Assembly (NCBI RefSeq): GCF_030463565.1
Contig: NC_134652.1
Coordinates: 12,067,397 to 12,131,396 of the forward strand
From: Pelecanus crispus
Taxonomy: Eukaryota; Chordata; Aves; Pelecaniformes; Pelecanidae
Length of the DNA stretch: 64,000 bases
Reading direction: 5' to 3'
Part shown: one piece after another, positions 59,401 to 64,000 of the stretch
How the letters are laid out: the number at the start of each line of letters is the position of its first letter
Position numbering within the stretch: position 1 is the first letter of the stretch
The notes under the pieces: generated by a model
What the model was told of the DNA's origin: nothing
Seen by the model: the letters and a program-made list of their open reading frames with translations, nothing else
Database searches by the model: none
Translations under genes and position numbers: made by a program

Positions 59401-62400
59401 TACTAGCCAGCTAGGGAAAGATAGCTATTACTTGAAGACAAGCAGAGTTCCAGCATTTACTATGGGCAGAGGGAAGGAAGAGAGAAAGAAGGAGCAGCTT
59501 TGCTTTGCTCTTTCATGACTTTTGCCAAGAGTATGCCAATGCCAACAAAAGTGTCCTCTGCAGTGTACACACCCCGCACACAGGCAGGGACTCAAGGAGG
59601 TGAGAGGCAAGGCTACCTCCTCTGCGGAGTCCTCAGCACAGGGCAGTTCATGCTCATGCTGGCACAACTGATACTATCAATTGTGCAGCTGAAAAGTGAT
59701 AAAGGTAGGGTCTTTTGATTGAACTGCAAGCACCTGTGGTCTTTGTGTGCTGTTATCAAGTGCTGATATGCTTATGGTATATTCTTATGGAAACCATACA
59801 AGTAATTACATGCTTCTGCATATCCTTATGGAAATTATTCAACAGCGGTGTTCTGCACGGCTGAACCGCCGTGCTGTTCTATAGCACAGGGCGGTGATTT
59901 CAGCGGGTCACAGGAAATGCCTCGGAGAGCCTGTGTGTCACAAAGTACTGCGTGCTGAAACACGCTGCAGAAATTCATGCTAATGCAAAAATAAGTCTGG
60001 CAACATTATTAAACAATTGGCTTTTATAATGCTCCTGAAATTAAGAAAGGCTGCTGCTGGGCTTATTCCCAGTGATATAAACATCTGGGACGCTCAAGAA
60101 CAGAGAATTAAAGATTTGAGTTGCATGCTGTGCTAGTGACAAGGACCAAATGTAGATGAGAAGATCAAATTATCGCCTATTTATGATCCAGAAGTTGATT
60201 TCAAGGATCTGGGAGTGAGAAGTTAGTGTGCTAACATTTGTAACGACTGCAAAGTTTTGCTTATCTAAATTTCACTTCATCTGAATTCTGTCCACAGAAT
60301 AAAAACTGATTTTTTGTAGCATCATCTATCTTACACACAATCCACCCCATGAGCTAGTTGTTAGTGTGCTTTTACCTGAAGATTTTTGTAGTGAACAGTA
60401 CTTCTGCAGTGACTTGTCTTTGCTGTTTCTTCATTTGTGTAGAAGAGTCCACAGAGCTTGCAGTAAAACCCAGTTCTAGGCACCACAAATTCCACACCTA
60501 TTGAGAAACTCTGAATTACATTAAAATGTCACTTGAAACCCTTCCCCTCCACAATTAATTGTTTTCAAAGAAAAAAGTTTCTGTTTAGTTAAATGACATA
60601 GATATGAAGGCTGAATCCTGGATTCACTTCTCTGATTTCCCTAATTTTGCAATAATGAGCTGCAGTTTAAAATCCTGTGTGTTGCAAATACACCTTCCAC
60701 TTCTCTTTTAGATATTATACACATTTAAAAATGTACCTTCTCGTGCATAGTATTGACTGGAAAATTCAGTGTGTAACCTCACAGGCTAGAACAGCAATAG
60801 TACTTATTAGCAGTAAATTCATGCTTAAGTTACACAGATTGCCCTTTAGGATGTACTTCTTCCAGGTGTTTTACTCATGATCAGTGTTTACACAGTAAAA
60901 CTAATACTTTTGCTTATACTGAAAGTATAATCAATACTTTTATGACAAAGACTTTCAAATTTTTCATATATATTTCATATGTAGTCCAAGGGAACTTATT
61001 TAATCTCATCAGCAACATTAACAGCTATCTTTTGCCATTCATCTGGAGTGAAATTAGCAATGATCTATAATCAAAAGTCCGTTTCAACAGCTACCCCTCT
61101 GTCATATACCTTGTTCCTTCACTCTCCTCACATCTGTTCTGAAAAGTAAAAATAGCAAGTGGCCTTAAAGTGACATCTTGTTGTAAGCCCTAGGTATTGC
61201 AGTGGGTGGCATCGCAGGCCGAGGGTGGCCTGGGCATCTGAACGTACCCAGGGGAATGCTGAGTTCGGTGAAGACGTCCTCTTGTTCCCAGCCTGGTGGA
61301 GAGTGCCTTCTTTTAGAATCTACCTCCGGGTATTCCAGAGATCTCATTTCCAGGTACCTAGAATTTGCTTAACAAATGAATAAATGTATTGAATGAAAAC
61401 AGTTTATTAGTTCAAATGAAAGCAGTTTATTAGTTTAAAGAGACATTTATAAACTTCTTGGGAACGCTTTCTGGGTGGATCTGTAAATGAAGTAAAATCT
61501 GGAAAAAGTGCTTTTCCATTCAAATCAGAGGCCTACTCAATGCAGCTCCAACAGCTATACTACACTGTGCAGTCACCCCTATTTCTCCCAGTAGACCATT
61601 TTTCTATTTCTAATTTCACTTTCATTGTTTTTCCTTTTCATATTTTAATCTCTAAATAGATCTATAACATTAGACGTGCCTCTGGCACAAGCATGGTCCA
61701 ACTGCAGCTCCGTAACCACATGCGGTATTGCATGACCAGTGACGGAGCTGGGCTAACACAGGGGCTGCTGAGAAAGGGGGGGCAGCAGCACCTGCTGAGA
61801 GCAAATCCCCAAACTGCCTAAGCAGCTGCATGGGCAGAGCAAACCTTCCTCTGGCAGGGCCCCTGCAGCACCACTGTCATCTTCTCCCTGGAGCCACTCT
61901 TCTCCCATCTCCCAGCTCTCCAAGGGATAGTTTCTGCTTTAAGGCTCTTGGCCACTTGAAGATTTTGGTTCCTGGCCAGTAGCGATGGGACGGTTGGTCC
62001 CTGATGACAGACATTGATGGACACAGGCAGGAGATTCAAGGTGTGGAAAACAGTGGATTGATTTGCTGAGGCAGATAAAGCCAGTCAAAGGAACAGATGC
62101 TCTCTCGTCCTAACATGTGAATTGTTTTTATTTTAAAAAAAAGATAAATTTATCATCACAGAGCAACAGAATTACAGATAAACTGGTCTGATTCCTATTC
62201 TTCAGTTCTTACATCAAAGAACTAGTTCCCTTACACTGACAAAATTCCTATTGCATTGCAAATTTCACCTAGATAAGGGATATATTTTCTCATAAAACAA
62301 ATATATTTTTGCCCAAACCAAACCCTTCCTGTCTTTCAAGTCTGTAGTTCAAAGATCTGCAATTTCTGGCTATGAGAATGAATTTTTCTTCACTGTTTTA

Positions 62401-64000
62401 AATACGTCTATTACATGATTTAAAAGAAAATAGTATAAAATCCTGACTGGTTGGCTTTCAAGTTAACTTTAAGCCCATCCAAGGTTTCCAAATCTTCAAC
62501 AGAGATCCTGGAACACCCACAAGCTTCAGTTAGCTCTTCTTAAGACACCCAGGGCCTTTGTGGCAACTTAAGTCCCACTTAAGTTGATTTCTGGGCTTCT
62601 GAGCTGGCAGCTGCATTTGCAGAGAGCCTAGAGACTTGCACTGCAGATACCAGATACCAAGTCCGTGGCAGAAACCTGGGAAGCGCAAGCTCCCCTGGAG
62701 CTTCCAGGCTCTCTGCTGGCAAGTTGGAAGCTGAGATGCTGAAAACGCTGAAGTAACTATGCTCTTGGGATACCCGACTCTTTCGTCAGCTGGCTGCCTG
62801 TGAAGTGGGCAGCCCAAGGGAGCCAACCTTGCCATCGCCAGTCCCAGGGAGTTTGCATGGCAGTGTTATCTCCAAATATGCAAAGCCTGGCAAGATGTCT
62901 TCAGGCCAAACAGGTAAGTATTGAAAACTAAGCGAATTTCAAATCTCTCCTGGAGGAAGAAGTTAGTTCAAAATCGGACATTCACATTAAATATTCCAGC
63001 ATTTTCTGGTGGAAAATTGCACCCTCAAAAATCTGCCAGCAACTTCTGTTCACAAACCCTTCTCCATCACATGGACTCCGGTAGCAAGTAAAAAGAGCAT
63101 TCCTGGCCAACGTGCTCTATGTTGTTTTCCACTTCCCCTCATTATATACAGCCCATTCGCTCAAGTTTCATTTGAAAGTGTGATGAGGAACTGAACTCAC
63201 TTTCAGACACTCAAGATCTTTTTTTTCCTGACAGCTAAAATATTAGTAGGCAGCTATGATTACATTTATTGGAATTATCTCACAGCATGTCCTATCAGTT
63301 ATATTAAAGGCAGCATGCGGTAGATAACAAGAGATGATAAGGCAAGTCCTGACAAAAGGCACGTATTTGCATGAACAGGGACTGAGAAGTAACAATCTAC
63401 GGATGATTTCCATGTTACTAACACTTCAGTACAGTGTGTAAGAATAACCACCTTGTCCAGGAGCCAGCCAGACATTACAGATACTTTTCTGTTGACCTTC
63501 AGAGACTGTCACTCGTTTCATTGACAATTCAAAATAAATTTAGCAGGGCACTGAAAGACTTCAGCTAAACTCATGTGAACCTTGACATGACAATTATAGC
63601 AGCTTATGCCTTTCAGAAAGCTTGCAAGCTGCTTATCATATTTCCTTTACACTATTCAGCTAAGAGCCTCTAATGGTTTAGCTTGGCGAAAGGCACTGGG
63701 GTTCTTTTACTGAGCTGCTCCAAGGACAAGTCTTGATACTATTAGCAACATTTATTCTTGTTAGCAATAAATCTCAGTCTACTGTCAGAGAAAACATGCA
63801 AGGCGCTCTGTGGGCTGAAAAGAAAAAAAACAGTAGTTACCCTTGGCCTCTGGACACTCTTGGCTTCCGTGTCTTGTTTCTTCACTAGCGTTTTTAACAA
63901 GCATTTCCATAACTTTTCTGCTCTCAGCTCCTTGTGATCCCATCTGTTTGTAATCATCTATAAATGTATCAGGGAGCTGGAGAGTCTCTTCTTTCAGATG
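56315..64000 (-). CDS. RBM20: RNA-binding protein 20, C-terminal exons (5' part beyond the window)
   Basis: RBM20 is a nuclear splicing repressor of heart and skeletal muscle, acting on titin and calcium-handling transcripts. Four coding segments are read on the minus strand: 64000-63841 (cut by the window edge), 61367-61248, 60497-60376 and 56425-56315. They have GT/AG ends and matching phases, giving 170 residues and a stop. The third holds the matrin/U1-type C2H2 zinc finger ([16 protein letters not shown], then H-x5-H) and the fourth ends [11 protein letters not shown], close to the human C-terminus. The RRM and RS domains would lie to the right, outside the window. The introns hold a MIR-type SINE (56.6 kb) and a short tandem repeat (61.4 kb). 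Confidence 0.93.
56590..56735. mobile_element. MIR-type SINE fragment in RBM20 intron
   Basis: Blocks such as gagcctcagaagttcagtga, tgccacaaggggaact, tgacagaaccaggagg and gtagctagacctcacctttt are in the order of the complementary strand of an amniote MIR. The copy is old and diverged, with approximate boundaries. Confidence 0.5.
60376..60497 (-). CDS. RBM20: RBM20 zinc-finger exon
   Basis: The 122-nt exon has acceptor ctcaatag and donor CAG|GTAAAAG. It encodes [19 protein letters not shown] and [17 protein letters not shown], a matrin-type C2H2 finger with both cysteines and both histidines present. Confidence 0.96.
61248..61367 (-). CDS. RBM20: RBM20 exon preceding the zinc finger
   Basis: The exon encodes [13 protein letters not shown] and [15 protein letters not shown], matching the conserved segment before the RBM20 zinc finger. 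I chose the acceptor ttgttaag at 61368 because it restores phase with the upstream exon (1 nt plus 2 nt). The nearer tag at 61358 would break the frame. Confidence 0.88.
61392..61437. repeat. Imperfect 23-bp tandem duplication
   Basis: Two adjacent 23-base copies (61392-61414 and 61415-61437) differ at two positions. They lie about 25 bases upstream of an RBM20 exon on the minus strand, in the region where the branch point would be expected. Confidence 0.8.
63841..64000 (-). CDS. RBM20: RBM20 internal exon, 3' part
   Basis: The only open frame across 160 bases, including [17 protein letters not shown] and an acidic C-terminal part, runs into a GTAACT donor at 63840. Phase (one base left over) fits the next exon at 61367. 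The exon continues past the window edge, so its start is not visible. Confidence 0.72.

Noticed and set aside
62661-62760. Candidate additional RBM20 exon on the minus strand
   Set aside because: I considered it to repair the reading phase between 63841 and 61357. The alternative acceptor at 61368 restores phase without it, and the candidate has a weak donor and no clear similarity.

Overview
This window is vertebrate nuclear DNA, most likely from a bird. Its genes are split by short phase-matched introns, its CpG islands mark promoters, and it carries old CR1-type LINE and MIR-type SINE remnants. The gene order matches the human 10q25 block (SHOC2, BBIP1, PDCD4, RBM20) in a compact form, and the proteins read as sauropsid versions of these families. 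I found no operon, CRISPR array, tRNA, rRNA, virus or intact mobile element. Species cannot be decided from the sequence.

Layout. 1-8.2 kb: no exon recognised, probably the first intron of SHOC2 on the minus strand (inferred from synteny only). 8.2-9.3 kb: a strong CpG island with YY1-, ETS- and RFX X-box-like motifs; it probably drives SHOC2 leftward and perhaps a 5' exon of BBIP1 rightward. 9.4-20.4 kb: no recognisable exon. 20.4-22.0 kb: a second CpG island holding the two BBIP1 coding exons (plus strand), preceded by three evenly spaced ZNF143-like sites. 22.2-36.1 kb: PDCD4 on the minus strand. All 11 coding exons can be read, giving a complete 467-residue protein, with a perfect 8-mer miR-21 site in the 3' UTR. 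38.4-39.3 kb: the PDCD4 CpG-island promoter with paired CCAAT boxes, next to a perfect 100-bp palindrome. 39.4-52.4 kb: intergenic, with a 16-bp minisatellite, a CR1-type LINE remnant and a MIR-type SINE. 52.4-64.0 kb: the 3' end of RBM20 on the minus strand: long 3' UTR, last three coding exons, and part of a further one cut by the window edge.

The genes do not form a functional pathway. PDCD4 is a translation inhibitor that binds eIF4A, BBIP1 is a small BBSome subunit for cilia, SHOC2 is a RAS-MAPK scaffold and RBM20 is a muscle splicing regulator. Their adjacency is conserved synteny. BBIP1 and PDCD4 converge tail to tail with only a few hundred bases between them. The most unusual observations are the 100-bp perfect palindrome upstream of PDCD4, the periodic ZNF143-like sites at BBIP1, the uncertain choice between two CpG-island promoters 12 kb apart for BBIP1/SHOC2, and the remodelled proline-rich BBIP1 C-terminus. 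I found no convincing evidence of a wholly new biological system.
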